Source: Oryzias latipes (Eukaryota; Chordata; Actinopteri; Beloniformes; Adrianichthyidae). Taken from it: a stretch of 64,000 nt of DNA. The position numbers and the translations under genes were made by a program. Positions 1-14,266 of this stretch are shown here, piece after piece (position 1 is the first letter of the stretch; every line of letters starts with the position of its first letter). A model generated the notes under the pieces. The model was not told the origin of the DNA. It ran no database searches and worked only from the letters and a program-made list of their open reading frames with translations. The stretch lies in assembly GCF_002234675.1 (NCBI RefSeq), contig NC_019866.2, positions 13,297,261 through 13,361,260 of the forward strand, in the 5' to 3' direction.

Positions 1-3000
1 TAAAAGTTAAAATGTACATTTCTGCTGTAACTTAAGTTTATTTTTCGTCAGGAAGAATGGTTTCCTGATCATTTGTTTCCCACATCCCAGAGTGTTTGCT
101 GGTTTTATCTGCTTCTTGAAAAAGAACAGAAGAGAAAAGCTTCAACAGCCCGCAGCTGTTGGAGGACGGGTAATGTTCTACTGTAACCTGACATAAACTC
201 CCAACGTTTCTTAATTGGAGACTTTGGATCTTCTAAGCTGAACTTCAGCCATCACAGATGTTCGGTTCCAACAAAATCAATTCAGTCATCTCAGTTACTC
301 TTTTTTTTGAGATATGAATGTCGCCATGTTGGAACCAGAAATAGTCAGCAAGCAGTGATTTGTCCGAGTCAGCATTTGGCACATGGCAACCACTCTGGCC
401 AACGAGGAGTGAGCTTGTTGGAAGTCCACACTCTTACCATTTCAAAGCGGACTCGGGTGAATCTGTCAATCAAACGCTTTGAACAATCGATGCAAGACCA
501 CATTCTTTTATTGAGGTATCTGATTGGTCAGTTCATAACTTGAACTACAGAATGAATATCATGAAAAAATTGAAGAACATGTTAAAAACAGACATCAGAT
601 AAGAAAAAAGGGTATTCTGACAAATAGAATGACGGAGTAATAGCTGTGTATTTCTCATTAGAAGTCTATGGGATTTTGGCTTTGTGGGATCAGTGGGTAC
701 TTCCTGTTTGGAACCCCAGGGAGGAGGGGGTCACTCAGTCCAGTTCTCATAGTCAATTATTCTATTCTGCAGATATATAGTTCACAAAATCAAAGAAACA
801 GATGATTACAAGGAAAAAAGTCAGCCCTGAAATCTCTGAATGGAAGTTAGTAGTCAGTACTTTGAGGTGATGACAACGCGCAGTATGTCAACTTTTACGA
901 TACAGTAAAAACATGGAGGGGTGAGGAGGGGGGGAGGGGGGCCTCCATGGTGGTTTATTTTCTGCCTCTACCAGTTGGAGCCAACAGCAGTCAAAAGCCA
1001 GGTTTTGTGTGGGATGAGCTCTGATCTGTAACTGCATGTAAATCAGCCTACACAAACATAAACTTACAGACTTCTTTGTTTAAATACAGTTAGTCATTTC
1101 CAGCATGTCAAACACTCCAGTCCACTGAAACAACAAGCAACTTGCCGGGGCAGTTCGCATGCGTCAGACGATGAACGCGAGAACAATCGCTTGGTCATTA
1201 CCTCCAACTTTGGGCATTTTGGTACAATACTGGTTGCCAACCATGCATGTGTGACCTGACTGTCCTATGTTGAAATAGGAGAGGGGGTTAAAATATCAAC
1301 TGACTTGTAGGAATTGTTGCTGTCTGTTGCTCACAATCTGATGGCTTGTCTGCGTGTGTAGGCGTCAGACAATAAGTGGTTAGTTCACCGAGGTAAGCCA
1401 AGGTGTGCCCAAACTGGGTGTGTCTACATTTCCTCTCCCCCCACTGTTGAGAGGGGTGCTCCTGGGGGAGCTCCCACACTCTTGGCTTCAGCTTCTGTAG
1501 TTTTCCTTCATTTAGGTCCACTCACCCCCCCCTGTCCCAACACTATTTATGCCCACTTCCTTCTACATGTTCTAACCTGGACTTTCGTCTGCGTTTGAGT
1601 AAATTTTAGACTGCATCCCTCCTCGGTTGTGTGTTTTTCTGTGCCCCTGCTCTGAAGTTGTCCTTATTTGGCTTCTCTTTGAATGGGGGGCAGACTTAGA
1701 GTATAAATGTGACTGTGTGATTGCGTTTCCTCCTGACTGTGACTCACTGCTAGTCTGACTCACGAGTGCTAACAAAAACACAGTTGCCATGGGAACTTCT
1801 ACCCCTCCTCCCCTCACCCAAACTACTCCATCTCCCTCCAATTTCCCTCCGCCCCCTCCACCCTTTGCCAGTCTCTGGTTTCCCTCTTTCTCCTTGCAGG
1901 CATCCCAGGCAGCCCTGGCACTGTTAAATTTGTGTCACTCCTGAAAGGAATAATGACAGTGAGGTTATCATAGGGCTGAAGATCTGGAAACACAAAAAAA
2001 CAAAATAAAGCACCAAAATAAACCTACAAAAGCTGGTTAAGAATTAAAAAAAAAGTCTAAAACACCGCAAGAATAGAAAATGTAGCGTGCGAAGCAATCA
2101 TCTATCATCAGTAAAAAGTAGAGGTTTGTGCATTGACTGAGTCAGGCTAAACAGAAAATGCCCACCTGTGGTTCTATTCTCTGTTTCTGTACTTTTGCTT
2201 TTACTGCTCTGAAATTGTAAACTCCTTTGAACTGCTTCTGTCTTTTGATGTGCTGGCGTCACAACTTGGCCCTCTCATAACCTCAGAGGAGCTTTGTAAC
2301 ACGGCAGCCACGTGTGGTGTTGCAGTATGACAAAAGCCCAGGTAGGGGAACTGAATGTATCCACTACTCTACTACACAAAAGGCTTGTCCCACTTCCTGT
2401 ATGGCAAATGTTGCTCGTCCCCCTAGTGGACGAACAAAGGATCACCGTGCATTCACTTAAACATTAAAGTCTATTAATAAAGTTTTCCATTGTTACTTTA
2501 AATAACATTTTGAACATTATCACACTTATTCTCTCAATAAAAGAGGAATATGTTGACTGACGAATTTTGTGACGAAACAAAAGTTTATTATTGTCGTTCA
2601 GAAAATCACTAAAGTACAATTACGTATTTGTGTCCTTTTAGAAAAAAAACAAAACAAAAATCAAAGTAATACAAAAATGCCTTGAATTTTGTCCTATTTT
2701 CGTCACATTTTGTTTGAGCGGCCTCTGTGGTTTGATTACTGTCAAGATTCCTAACCACCGATAAATGTTCTGCACAGACTGAGAGTAAATTACGTTAAAC
2801 AAGTGATCAGGAAGAAACAATATGAATGTAACTGATAAATCTATGTTTATTACTGCAAAAAAACAAGTAATTAAAACAAGTAATTGAAGACTACTCTTTA
2901 GTAATTAAAGACTACTTCTGAATTTGTATTTTTATCAACCTGTATTTTAAAAATATAAAAAAATATTAAAAAGTTTCATTACAAAATGATCTTACTTCAG

Positions 3001-3440
3001 AACTGTTCTGCAACATTTATGAAAAAGAAGCAGTGATTAGGTTTATGATAAAACATGCAGGAAATAGGCTGAGATAGACTAAATACTGTGGCCTTTGTTT
3101 GGACATTGAAGACCAACTTGAAATAAAAGGCCAAATCATGCACTCCTACATGCACACAACCCCACTTTTGACCCATGTTTAACCTTTGTGTGTCCAAAAA
3201 GCTCCCAGCAGCTGGCTGATGGGGAACGCTGAGAACAGGATGAAACTAAACGCCAACATAATCCTCGGCCAGAGGGGGACAGAGAGGGCACTGACAGGGA
3301 AAGAGGGGAAACAAGAGCAAAAAAGGGATACTGTAACAAAAAGTGGGCCCAGAGAAGTCCCAATAAAAAGTGCTGCATGTGTGAGGAAAAAAATGAGTGT
3401 GAGAACAGAGGAAGCATAAAAATGGTGCAAAAAAAAATTG
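1..3440. other. Intergenic region downstream of nherf2, no gene seen
   Basis: I find no reading frame here with recognisable protein features. The sequence is AT-rich with purine and pyrimidine runs (for example a G-rich stretch near 915-945 and C-rich stretches near 1800-1860). Positions about 655-725 share a short interspersed repeat, in inverted orientation, with 30960-31035. The remainder shows nothing I can name. Confidence 0.6.
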
Positions 3441-3452
3441 CTATTGTCACAC

Positions 3453-3458
3453 TTTATT
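3453..3458 (-). terminator. Candidate distal poly(A) signal for nherf2
   Basis: On the minus strand this reads AATAAA, followed within about 10-30 nt by a T/G-rich stretch. It lies about 2.2 kb downstream of the nherf2 stop codon, so it could end a long 3' UTR. Another AATAAA on the same strand lies inside the repeat near 4852-4857. No transcript evidence is available, so which signal is used is unknown. Confidence 0.35.
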
Positions 3459-3634
3459 GAAAAATTCAACTTGACATATACAGTTTCCTGTCAGCTTTAA
3501 TGTACATCAAGCCATGTCAACAGAAGTAGCAGTGAGCCTGCTGCTAGCAGTCTGGGGTTCACATATAAATCAAGAGGCTGAATGGAAAACACAGGGTGTA
3601 AATGAGTACAAAAGAGAGCAGACTTCATTCCACT

Positions 3635-3873
3635 CTAATACGCTACATTAACATCGATGGGAATGTGACATGTATACCTTCTCTGCGCACAAACATGCGT
3701 AAGCATGTGTATGACAGCTGTTCTATATGTGAAATAATCCTCGGTAATCTCCATGGCTCCCACAGTCTCTTTCACAATATCCTCTCGAGCATCTTTGACC
3801 TCGCTGAGAGTGTCTCCAACCTGCCACACACGCTGCCCTCGCCGTAGATCATCCCATACCTTCACATCTGTGG
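3635..3873 (-). other. Unexplained coding-like segment (possible exon)
   Basis: The minus strand holds an open stretch of about 78 codons with no ATG at its start. It is preceded by a plausible splice acceptor (ACCACAG near 3868-3874). The translation is rich in charged residues and aromatic residues (it contains VWDDLRRGQRVWQVGD and DAREDIVKETVGAME) and looks less random than most short frames here. I do not recognise a family. It could be an exon of an unseen transcript, part of the nherf2 3' UTR, or chance. Confidence 0.22.
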
Positions 3874-4465
3874 TTTATCTTCACTTCCCTTACATCCGTT
3901 GATTGAAATGAATGGTTTCTTAAAGGACTCAGTCTGCATCTAACGCCAGAGCAGTTTCAGTTCCCTTTTTTTTTTTAAACATTCCACTAAAAGAGACCAC
4001 ACACTAACTGAACATGCGTCCTCTGAAAAATTCCCTTTAAATTCCTTCCAGTTATTTTGCAATGAGCAGCCAACTGCTGCTTTTACAATCTCTGATCTCA
4101 TAAATCTGACACAAAAGAAAGACCAAACTTAATACTGACTTCTGAAAAGTACACTACAATTCAGTTTTCCTTCCTCTGTGGCTGCTGAAATTATAACATA
4201 CCATCATATTTAATGAGTAGCTGTAAAATTGAAATCAAACTCCGACCACATAAATATGATTCAGCCTACTTTCAAATCAATGCCTCTTCGTTTTGTCTAA
4301 GTAACAGATGGGTGCACAGCATTTTCACTTGGGGGGGAAAATACAATACAGTAGGTTAAGCTAAACTGCTTCTACATTTGTGGGTCAAGCCTGCCACCTG
4401 CTGCTCACATCAATAATATTCTTATTTTTTTCTCATCTAGAAATGCTTAAAAATTCTTCTTTCTA

Positions 4466-4949
4466 TGGTGGCCCTGAAGTGCACATCCCACAGACAAATC
4501 ACTCAAGGCAAAAACATATTAACGATCACAACAAAAATTAAAAAAGATAAAACAAATGATAAAACATAACATTACATTTAAGAAATCAAAACTAGAAACT
4601 AGAAAAGGTATGTCTATGGGTCACCCCTAATTAAATGCTGACGTTTAATTGTTTTTTTTAAATGTGTCTTCAATGCCTGAATAAATACTAATAAAAGCTT
4701 TATGATTATATCCAGGATCGCTTAATACCAAATAACTTTTGGCTGAAATGATGGACACACTTCATCATCCAATCAGTGATGTCCCATAGTACCTGCATTT
4801 TCTGGTTTCTTTTTTTCCCCTGGAATTTAGTTTTACTTTCTATGTTAAGTTTTTATTATTTGTTTTGGCTTTTTGAAAAGTCTTTGGGATGCTTAATACA
4901 TTTTTGCACCGAGTGATTTCTTGGTGGGATTTGCCCTTCAGGGCCACTG
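4466..4949. mobile_element. Non-autonomous DNA transposon (MITE) with ~58-bp inverted ends
   Basis: The two ends are inverted copies of each other over about 58 bp, starting TGGTGGCCCTGAAG on the left and CAGTGGCCCTGAAG on the right. Both ends are flanked by TA, which fits a Tc1/mariner-type target duplication. The 484-bp interior has no coding capacity. It lies between the nherf2 stop and the distal poly(A) candidate, so it may be transcribed as part of the 3' UTR. Confidence 0.75.
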
Positions 4950-5693
4950 TATCTTTCACTATGCTGGTGTCTATTATTTCCTTTACAATTTCCTGTTTTT
5001 TATGCCATTTAGCAGTAAAGCTCCTTCCGTTTTTGGCTTAGTGATTTACTAATGAGTGTTAGTGAATAGCTAAATGAGTATAAAATTCTTTCTGATAAAG
5101 GCGTTAAAGTGTACACAGATGATATCTTTATGAGTCAATGCAAAATCAGATGTAGGACACAAAGTACACAAGGATACTTCTCCAAACAGGGGTGGATTGT
5201 CCTTGACTCTTTCACAGTGGACTGTCTGTCAGCTTCTGACTGGAGGAAAAAACTTTTTTGTAATCCAAAATCACTGATGTCACAGTGTCCAGGGAATTGA
5301 TTGAAGGCAGTCCTCTGTTGTTTTTTTTTAAATTGTTTATACATTTTAAATATACAAAAAGCTGCTGAATAAGTCTTTTGGAAAAATGGCATCGATAGGA
5401 GCAGAGGAAAAGGCTTCAGTTCACCTTCGTTGGAAATCCTTTCTCCAAGCTCAAAACGTCTGAAGCAAGTTTTATAAAAGAGTTTCTGCAGTCGTTAAGC
5501 TTTTAAATTCATGGCGAGGGAAGAGTAGATGTTGAATTTTTTTTAAAGTTGCTTCAATTAAAGCCATTTGGTCACCTTCATCCTCTTAATACCATAAACT
5601 GGTGATCGTCTGTTTTAGGAATAAGTGGCAAACCCCCTTAGGAGCAGAGGTCGGTCTTTTGGTCTCTCAGCTTAAGTTGTGGATTCCATTGTT

Positions 5694-5858
5694 CTAGAAA
5701 TTACTAAAGAGCTCATATTTCTTCATCCAGTCCATCTGTGGAGCCTTCCTCTTTTCCTTGGCATGAACCTTCATCTTTTCCTCCGCTGCTGTTGCGCTCA
5801 GGCTCAAGCCCATCTCAGCGAAAGGGTCCATGTGGAGGCTGCCATCATCATCTGCCAG
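5694..5858 (-). CDS. nherf2: nherf2 coding exon 6 (ezrin-binding tail, stop)
   Basis: These 165 nt include the TAG stop and encode residues 327-380. The exon carries the conserved ERM-binding helix [16 protein letters not shown] at the very end. The acceptor CATCCAG at 5859-5865 keeps frame. A second AG a few bases further on would shift the frame, so it is excluded. Confidence 0.93.
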   Translation of the reverse strand: MADDDGSLHMDPFAEMGLSLSATAAEEKMKVHAKEKRKAPQMDWMKKYELFSNF

Positions 5859-8800
5859 CTGGATGCGTGACAAGAAAGTCGTGGGAAAAATGACATAACA
5901 GATTGCATTTTTATGTCAAAGACTTCAGAGACGATCACATCATTTCATGCTCACCTGTGTGCTGTTGCCCTGGCTGCTAAGGTCAGAGCGCGTGGACCTT
6001 ATGGACTGTGTGGTGGAGCTGCCGTTAATTTGAGCGTTAGATGGTCCGTTGGGTATGGATGGACCATCGTAATCTGTAGAAGCAAAAGGTTCGGAGTGAA
6101 GCTCACATCAAGACGTATCGTCTCAACTTGATGTTGCAGTCTTTGGAACCAAATGATGGAATCAAGAACTAAAGGTCAGCAGGGGTGGTTGTCTCTGTAG
6201 CCAAAAAAACATAGCTTACTTTAATTTATAGCACACGTCCATGTTTAAATGTGTCCCACCTTTGACGTGACTTAGTGTTGGAACCACTCCCATCCTCTTA
6301 AAGTGTTCATCTGTGTCTGGATCCACCACCAACAACCAGGTTTGATCTCCTCCTTTCTTTATGAAAGCCACGACCTCCGCGTGACGCATGCCCTCGATGT
6401 TAACACCATTAACCTGATGAAGAAAAAACAACATTTTTTAAAATCTAAGTCAAAAAACAACCTCTCCAAAACACTGGATAGTTCTTTGTCAATGTTCCTC
6501 AAGTGAGTTATGTGGCTATAAAACTCATAAAAACAATCAGTTGGTCTTACGGCATAACAGGGGCATAAGAGTTGGAGAAATTTTGCTCATAAAATTGAAC
6601 TCAATACTAATATTAATCAACAATTCTGATTCTCATTTGAAATAAATTTTGCGGTTGTTCCTGCATCCATCCTGCAGAGGGAGCCACAACACACAAATAA
6701 TTTTGCAGTCGCCCACGTGTTTTTAGGTCATGTCATCACCTTAAGGGCTTTTCTCAAACTTGTTAAAATCCCTAAATTAAATTAATGGGAAACTTATAAA
6801 ACCATAACAGAGAAAAAGCAAAACTTTAAAGTTTTTTTTTTAATATTAACAGATAAGAAAAACATTCTGCAGCAGCTACATTTGAGTTTTTTTTGGATAT
6901 TTTCTGCCGCATTTATTGGAATCCTGCCGTAGTTTTAGTCTTGATCTGTGCTCAGACAAGGTTACACCTTTTGAATTCTTTTAGATGTTATTTTTCCACC
7001 AAGTCTAGACCTTGCTTGGTAGGACACAACACGCCAAGCCGGTGTTGAAACACATTTAATTATTGATAGCGCTCCTGGGCTCCAGCTATAGTACAGGTCT
7101 CAGGTGTCAATGTGCAGAGAGGGAATTTGTTTGAAAATTGTCTGTGTTGTATGTACAAATAGAAAAAGTGTATTTGGATAGTAAAATGAGACAAGCGGAC
7201 TGAATGTATCTGGTATGAGACAGATTATGAGGGAAAGGAGAAATGAAGGGAAACGACAAAGAGAGAATGAAAGACAACATTGTGGCAAAAGCAATGGAAT
7301 AATGAGAACTCCTACAGAACAGATGGAAAATGGGAAGTGCTTGAGTGCATCTGCTTTATCTCAGAAATCAAGACAGAACAGGGCAGAGGCTCAGACAGAT
7401 TAATCCAGGCAGAGGAAACATCTTTTCATTGTACCAAGCAGCAGGTGTTGTGTCATATTTCACAGACTTCCTTAACAATTCAACCCAAACAAGCCAATAC
7501 TGTTCTCTGTCTAATTAATACACGCTGTAGGAACTGTGCAGAAGCTCATTTCTCACGGGAGGGGTCCCCAGGGAACCTCTTTGTGTTGTGTGTGGAGTGC
7601 ACGTCATGTAGATTTAAAGCATTTGAAGTTACTGTGTGATGTTTGATGCATGGATCAATCTTTTTCAACTTATTTCAACTCCATCTGTGAATATGACGCA
7701 GGAAACTTATCAGTATTTGGTGACAACCAGGCGTGAAAGTAGATTTTTGTATCTGCTAGTACTATAACAAATTACGTAAATCTTTTAAATAACAGTAAAT
7801 GTATATTAGGGGTGTAAAGGTCAATTGATGAATTGATTTATCCAACCAGATTGATCTGTCTGATGCAAGTTGTTAATTAAGTCAAATCAAACTATACCAT
7901 AATAAAATCACTTCAAAATTAAATAAGTGATTATAATTGATATTGGAAATACAGTTTGGATTGAGGCACTTTAGGTTTATTTTACTGTAACGTGAAAATG
8001 ACCAAGTGCATCACAGCGGACAACACACATGTGATGACAGGAAAAAGGATCCAGTCCAATGTGTGGAAACACACAGTGTAGAAGAATGTTCTAATAATGT
8101 TCCATACCAAATTATTTTGATGTGAGAAAACAACAGTGGGCTGAACTTTATGGAACTAAAATGTGAATGGATTTGCTATTAATTCTTGTTTCTCTCACGT
8201 TGTTTAGGGAAGTGAGAGAATTAGTGGATAAAGTGAAAGTAAAGAGAGGGACATAAATTACAATTTGTAGCGATGATAAGATACTAAAAACCACAGAGAT
8301 GCTAAAATGATGAGATAAAGTGCTGCCTGGTTCACCGTTTTGGCGGCATCAGCCTGCAGCTGCCTTTGTATGAGTGTTAAAGCAGCAAAGAGCGGCCACA
8401 CAGATGATCTTCCAGCCGGTACGGCGCACCTCCACCTGATCTTATACCAACTGACATTCAGACCTGGTCACAACTTCCACCTGTGTTTTGGCAGGTTTGA
8501 GACTGTTTGGATGAAGTGGATCTCTATTTGAGGCAGTCACGAAGGTTTTCCTGACATTTCTCCTGCTCAGCAGGTCAGATTAGTGCATGTTTGTGTTCGT
8601 CGTGAAAGTTTAAATGGTTGCTCTGTTGAATGCAGCGACTGATGAAGCGTTCACTGCTGTCAGGGATTCTGCCAACCATCAGCAGAAAGCTGAGCTCTCA
8701 TTATGGCCTTAACAACTCTTGCTGCTGATACACCTCAGGTGCAATAGGGCGTAGGAAGGGGAAAAGATGGTGGGACATAGAGCCATGTCATGGGTGTTTA

Positions 8801-9167
8801 CCCTTTTCAAACAAGCTGCTGACAGAAACACAAGCGATGTCATGATGGATGCTTGATACATGCATGATGCATGATAGATGCAACTGTAATCATTGTTAAA
8901 AACATAAGAAAACAGCATGGTTTTGCCCATTGAGACAAAGCATCTTAACAATTTGGTGCAGAGCATGTATTGACCAAAACTAATGCTACGTTCACACCGT
9001 GCATGTGATGTGCATTCAAGAACACGCTAAGCAATAAACTTGAAAACATTCTGGTTTCTGAGGCTTTATGGAGTTTATTGCCTTATTCATTATTAATGAC
9101 AATTATGGGTTATTTTTGTTAAAACACATTTTCTTATATTTAAGGACATGTATTTTTAGGGGTGTGT

Positions 9168-9214
<47 letters not shown>

Positions 9215-12200
9215 TTACCAATAGGTGAGCCCAACCAAGTGACCTAGCTTTCAGAACACTGTTATTGCGAATAAGTCAAAATTAACGTTCCCACTCCAGG
9301 TATAAATAATGAACCACTGCAAAAGTATAGTTAGACTATTGGTTAAAAAATGTACATTAGTGCACACACTTATTAGCCAAAAAGCTCAAACATAGAAGAT
9401 ACAAAAGTACAGAGAGATTTCAGGCAGAATTCAGTGCTAGACATGCACGTTAAAAATTCTATTCTCTAAATAAAAACATTTATCCAAGGAGGCCCATATA
9501 AAACCCCAATAGACTGCATTTTACAGTAAAACTTGAGCTGAATGTATGTACAAGGAAGTTGTAACATTTTAGTGAAAGCACTGCAGCGATCTGTGTGCAA
9601 CTATCATATACGTATTCATAAACTTTTCCAACTTTGCGAAGCTCCGACTCATGGTATGAATTACGGTATTTTGTGCCGTTTTGTGCTCTGGTGTAATTTT
9701 TCTGGAATGTTTAAGGCTGTGGTTCCAACCATGCTGACTAGAGCTGGATTGTAGGGCTACCAAACTCTAGGCCACTGATTGGCCAGAAAGTGAAATGTGT
9801 TAGAAATGTGTCTGCTGTTTATTGTCTGTGGAATGACAACCAAGGAAAAAAAAAAATCGAGACCCCTGGACTCTTCTTACATATAATGACTTTAAAATAG
9901 ATTTTTTTAATTCACCGCTTTACTGCAAAGCTGAAAAAATGAGACCTGCTTATCTACCTCAGTTTCTTCTATTGTTGTGATGAGACGCATTGAAAAAATT
10001 AAAAGAAAAGTGTCATCATAATTTTCTGATACTTTTAAGATATTTTGACAGTAATCAACATTCATCTAAAACCAAACGTTGCTGTGGCTCTTAGAGTGAA
10101 ACCATGTAATGGACAAGTGGCTCAACAGGTCTATTATTTAAAGCCAACTTTAGTTGTTGGCCAACACTAAAACAAGAAGATTGAGGGAATGACTGTCAAG
10201 TCCAGTTATAGCCATACTGAATACACACAGCATAAATCAAACCCAAATTGGGCTGGGCACATTGACTTGAGTTTACTCCACCCATCTCATTATGGTTCCA
10301 TTAACGGCTGATTAGAAGACACACAATAAACTTAAAGTTTTGTTGAGTCAACTCGCCTGCCATCAATAAAGATATCTCCGCATGCATAAATCTGAGCTCT
10401 CAAATGATTTAACCTGCTTATTTAGTCCCTCCAAGAAGAAGGGTCTAGTTTAGTTTAAGAATCAGCCATTGTATTTTATGACTGATTTTGCGTTTTGAAC
10501 AATTACCGGTGAGAAGCTCCTTATGACTACTGTGGTGTAATATTGGGCTATGTGAATAAAACTGAATTGAATTATATTTAACCACTGGCGGCCGTGGTGC
10601 AACGGTAGGGCGGTCGACCCATGATCATAATATTGCAAGTTCGATTCCCGCCTTGCACGCCCATGAGTCAAAGTGTCCTTGGGCAAGACACTGAACCCCA
10701 CCTTGCCTATGGTGGGAGGCTGGCGCCAGTGTTCGGCAGCAGAGCCGCCATCAGTGTGTGAATGTGTGTGTGCATGGGTGAATGGGACTGTGACTGTAAA
10801 GCGCTTTGGGCCTTCAAAAGAGGGTAGAAAGCGCTATATAAGTATACGCCATTTACCACAACCATTTAATCTTCCCTCCTCTTTCAAAGTTGTCAAAAAT
10901 AGAAGATAGAGTTCTAAATATTGATACAGTTCTATCACAGTACTGTACATTATTAAAGTTTGGTATGAAGTTGAACAGTTTAACCTGGGAGTCAATGGGA
11001 AATGAGTCTCATCTGAAACCAGCATTCAGTAGTCATTTGAGGAACTGCACCAGTCATTATTTTCAGGGGTTTATAGGTTTGGGTTCCTAAATCAAGCCTA
11101 TAGTTTCTGTATCAGACATATTTAAAAATGCATAAAACTGGGTCTAGGTTAGTTCACTACAGATAGCCTTGTTTCCACTGAGTGGTCCGGTCCAGTTCGG
11201 AATGGTCCAAGCAATTCAGGTCAGCGATTCCACTCAAAGTTGGACCGTCACGTCGTATGCAGGGGGAAACTAACAACAACAACAACAATGAAGGTCATCT
11301 AGCAGCTCTTTTTTTTTGGCTTGGCTTTTGGTACTTCGCATATAAAAAGCATTTAATGTTGTTAGAGAGCAGATTGTGGGCGGCAAAGAGAAATACAACC
11401 ACTTTCTTAACGCTTTCTTTTGTTTTAATGACCTTCAGAGAATCATTGGGTTTTAAAGGTAGCTTCTTCTTAACCATTCCGTTTCATTCTTCTATGGACC
11501 TACAACCAACAAGGGCCCAAAAATGGTACGGTTCAGTCTAGCTTAATGGGTGCATTTTACCATGCAAACGCTCCAAATACCATACTGGACTGGACTGGAC
11601 CGTACTGCTCAGTGGAAACACGACATTAGTATCCACTATCCACTATATCCACCATCGACTATAACTTTAACCCAAAACAATTCTGAAAACCAGATTCAAG
11701 CCTTTTACCCAGGTATACCTGTTTTATCATTCCGCTTCAGTGTTTTTGCTTGTTCTAATGTTTCAGTAAAATCTCAAAGAACAACCATCAGTAACTCAGT
11801 CCTGTTCTAAAAATGGATTCAGTAGAGAGTACATTATTCTCTCTGGTCATTTTAATGTCATATGTCTCTGATAACATTTTGCTCATCAGTCTCCAGTTTT
11901 CTCAGCCCTGCTGAGTGGCCGGGACCCGGGTGCACAGCCGGCAATGTCAAAGGTCTTGGGAATGAAGGGTGACAAATGCGTGCATTTCCTCAAATGAAAA
12001 CTGCTAGTAATAATTGTGAACGTAGGGTTTTATGTATTTGTTTATCAAGTGAAAAAGGTCACTGAACACTCAAGCTCAAATTTTCCACTTGAAGAAACAT
12101 CAATTAGTATTTATAAAAGGCAGTTCAATCCAGTATAACTCATCGCGGATACAGTAGAGCTGAAACCACAGCAAAAACTTTTTAACATTTTCTAAACTTC

Positions 12201-14235
12201 CCAATCCTACTCAATCAAAAAGCTGTCAATGTCCAGTCTACTGACTTGTTGTAGAGTTAGGAATTGTTTTCATGTGTCAATAACTGAAGAAGAGTGTTTA
12301 CCTCCACTTTTTTTGGGAGTAAAACCTATTTTTTTCAACTTACTTTTATTTGGATTTCAGAAAGAAAACCATAATGAGAAAAAAACTTCCTGAAAGCTGA
12401 ATAAGTGAGTTAATTTTTTTTTGCATTTCACACAAAAATCTAACTTATGAATCTAAAACAGGTTAATTACTAGCAGTGTCGGGTCACATTAAACCAGATT
12501 AGATTCAAGAGACCACATTAGTCTTGGGGGTTAAAATCAAATAACTGTCTTACTGATCATTTAGGTTCCACATTCCTACCTCAATAAGCCTGTCTTGTGG
12601 TCGAAGCCCGGCACGATCGGCAGGCGATCCAGGATCCAAGGAGCGGATGTATTGGCCGGGCCGGGAGCGATCACTGTGGAGGTTGAAGCCATAACCGGTT
12701 TCAGATCGGACGAGGTGGCACAGACGCGGATTGAGCTTGGATGGGTCAGTGTGGGGAAGAGACTGGACCTGGGCCTCGGAGTGAGTGTCTGCCTCCTGCG
12801 TCAGGACCAGAAAGTGTTCTTGTTTAGTTTTTCCATAAAAATGACAAATAAACAAACAAATAATCTTTTCTACAAACTGTATTACCCAACTTGATTTTTT
12901 TTGCTTGTGCTTCATTTACATTTTTTGTTTTCTGGCAATAAAATATAAATTTAAGACTTTTATTTGTAATTGTATTAAGTTAAGTCACACTTTACTGAAT
13001 AATTAACACTTTCGGCAAGAGCAATAACTCAAAATTAAATGTGAATGCAAAAAATAATGTTTTATTAAAACAAATGTACACTGCATCTATACAAACATTT
13101 ATAACACAGAAATATTAAATTACAGGGTTTACACTGGGGCAAAATAGTATTTAGTCAGCCTCCAATTGTGCAAGTTCTCTCACTTAAAGAAGTGAGGGAT
13201 AAAAAGACAAAAAAAATCCATAAAATTACATGCCGAAAGTCTGATTTTTAAAGAATCTATTTGTAGAAAGATTGTAGAAAATAAGTATTTGATCACCAAC
13301 AAACAAGTAGATTTCTGGCTCTCACAGACCTGTAACTTCTTCTGTAAGAGGATCCTCCATATCTGTATTAATGGCACATGTTTGAACTCATTATCTATAT
13401 AAAAGACACCTGTTCACAGCTTTAAACAGTCACACTCCAAACTCCACTATGGCCAAGAACAAAGAGCTGTCTAAGGACTCCAGAAACCAAATTGTTGACC
13501 TGCACCAGGCTGGGAGGACTGAATCTGCAATAGGTAAGCAGCTTGGTGTGAAGAAATCAACTGTGAGAGTAATTTTTAGGAAATGGAAGACACACAAGAC
13601 CACTGATAATCTCCCTCCATCTAGGGGTTCCCACAAGATCTCACCCTGTGGGGTCAAAATGATCACAAAAATGGTGAACTTAAATCCCAGAACCTCACAG
13701 GGGGACTTAGTGAATGACCTGCAGAGAGCTGGGACCAAAGTAACAAAAAGACTACCATCAGTAACACTCTACAGACTCAAATCCTGCAGTGCCAGACGTG
13801 TCCCCTTGCTAAAGCCAGTACATGTGCAGGCCCGTCTAAAGTTTGCTAGAGAGCATTTGGATGATTAGGAGAATGTCCTGTGGTCAGATTAAGCCAAAAT
13901 GGAACAAATTACTCATCGTGTTTGGAGCAGAAAGAATACAGAGTTGTATCCAAAGAATACCATACCTACTCTAAAGCACGGGGGTGGAAGCATCATGCTT
14001 TGAGGCTGATTTTCAGCAAAGGGAACAGGACGACTGATCCATGTAAAGGAAAGAATGAATGGGGCCGTGTATCGTACGATTTAGAGTGAAAAACCATTGA
14101 ATACTTACAGAAAACATTTGAATGCTGTCATTGCCAACTAAAGGATATAACAGTATCGACTACAGCTGTGACGGTGTCGAATTTTTCATCACCGCGGTGA
14201 TGAACCACCAGGGGGCGCGGTGTCGCGGTTAACCG

Positions 14236-14266
<31 letters not shown>

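Larger units (their letters stand above)
6414..12579 (-). other. nherf2: nherf2 intron 3
   Basis: This 6.2-kb intron has GTAGGA and CAG borders. It contains a tRNA-derived SINE (10587-10858), an inverted-repeat element (11166-11624) and a GT/poly-G microsatellite (9163-9214). An isolated end resembling a hAT terminus (GGGGTGTAAAGG near 7809) is also present. No coding frame in it is convincing. Confidence 0.75.

Noticed and set aside
13430..13738. A 102-codon minus-strand frame
   Set aside because: It is the antisense shadow of the Tc1 transposase remnant.
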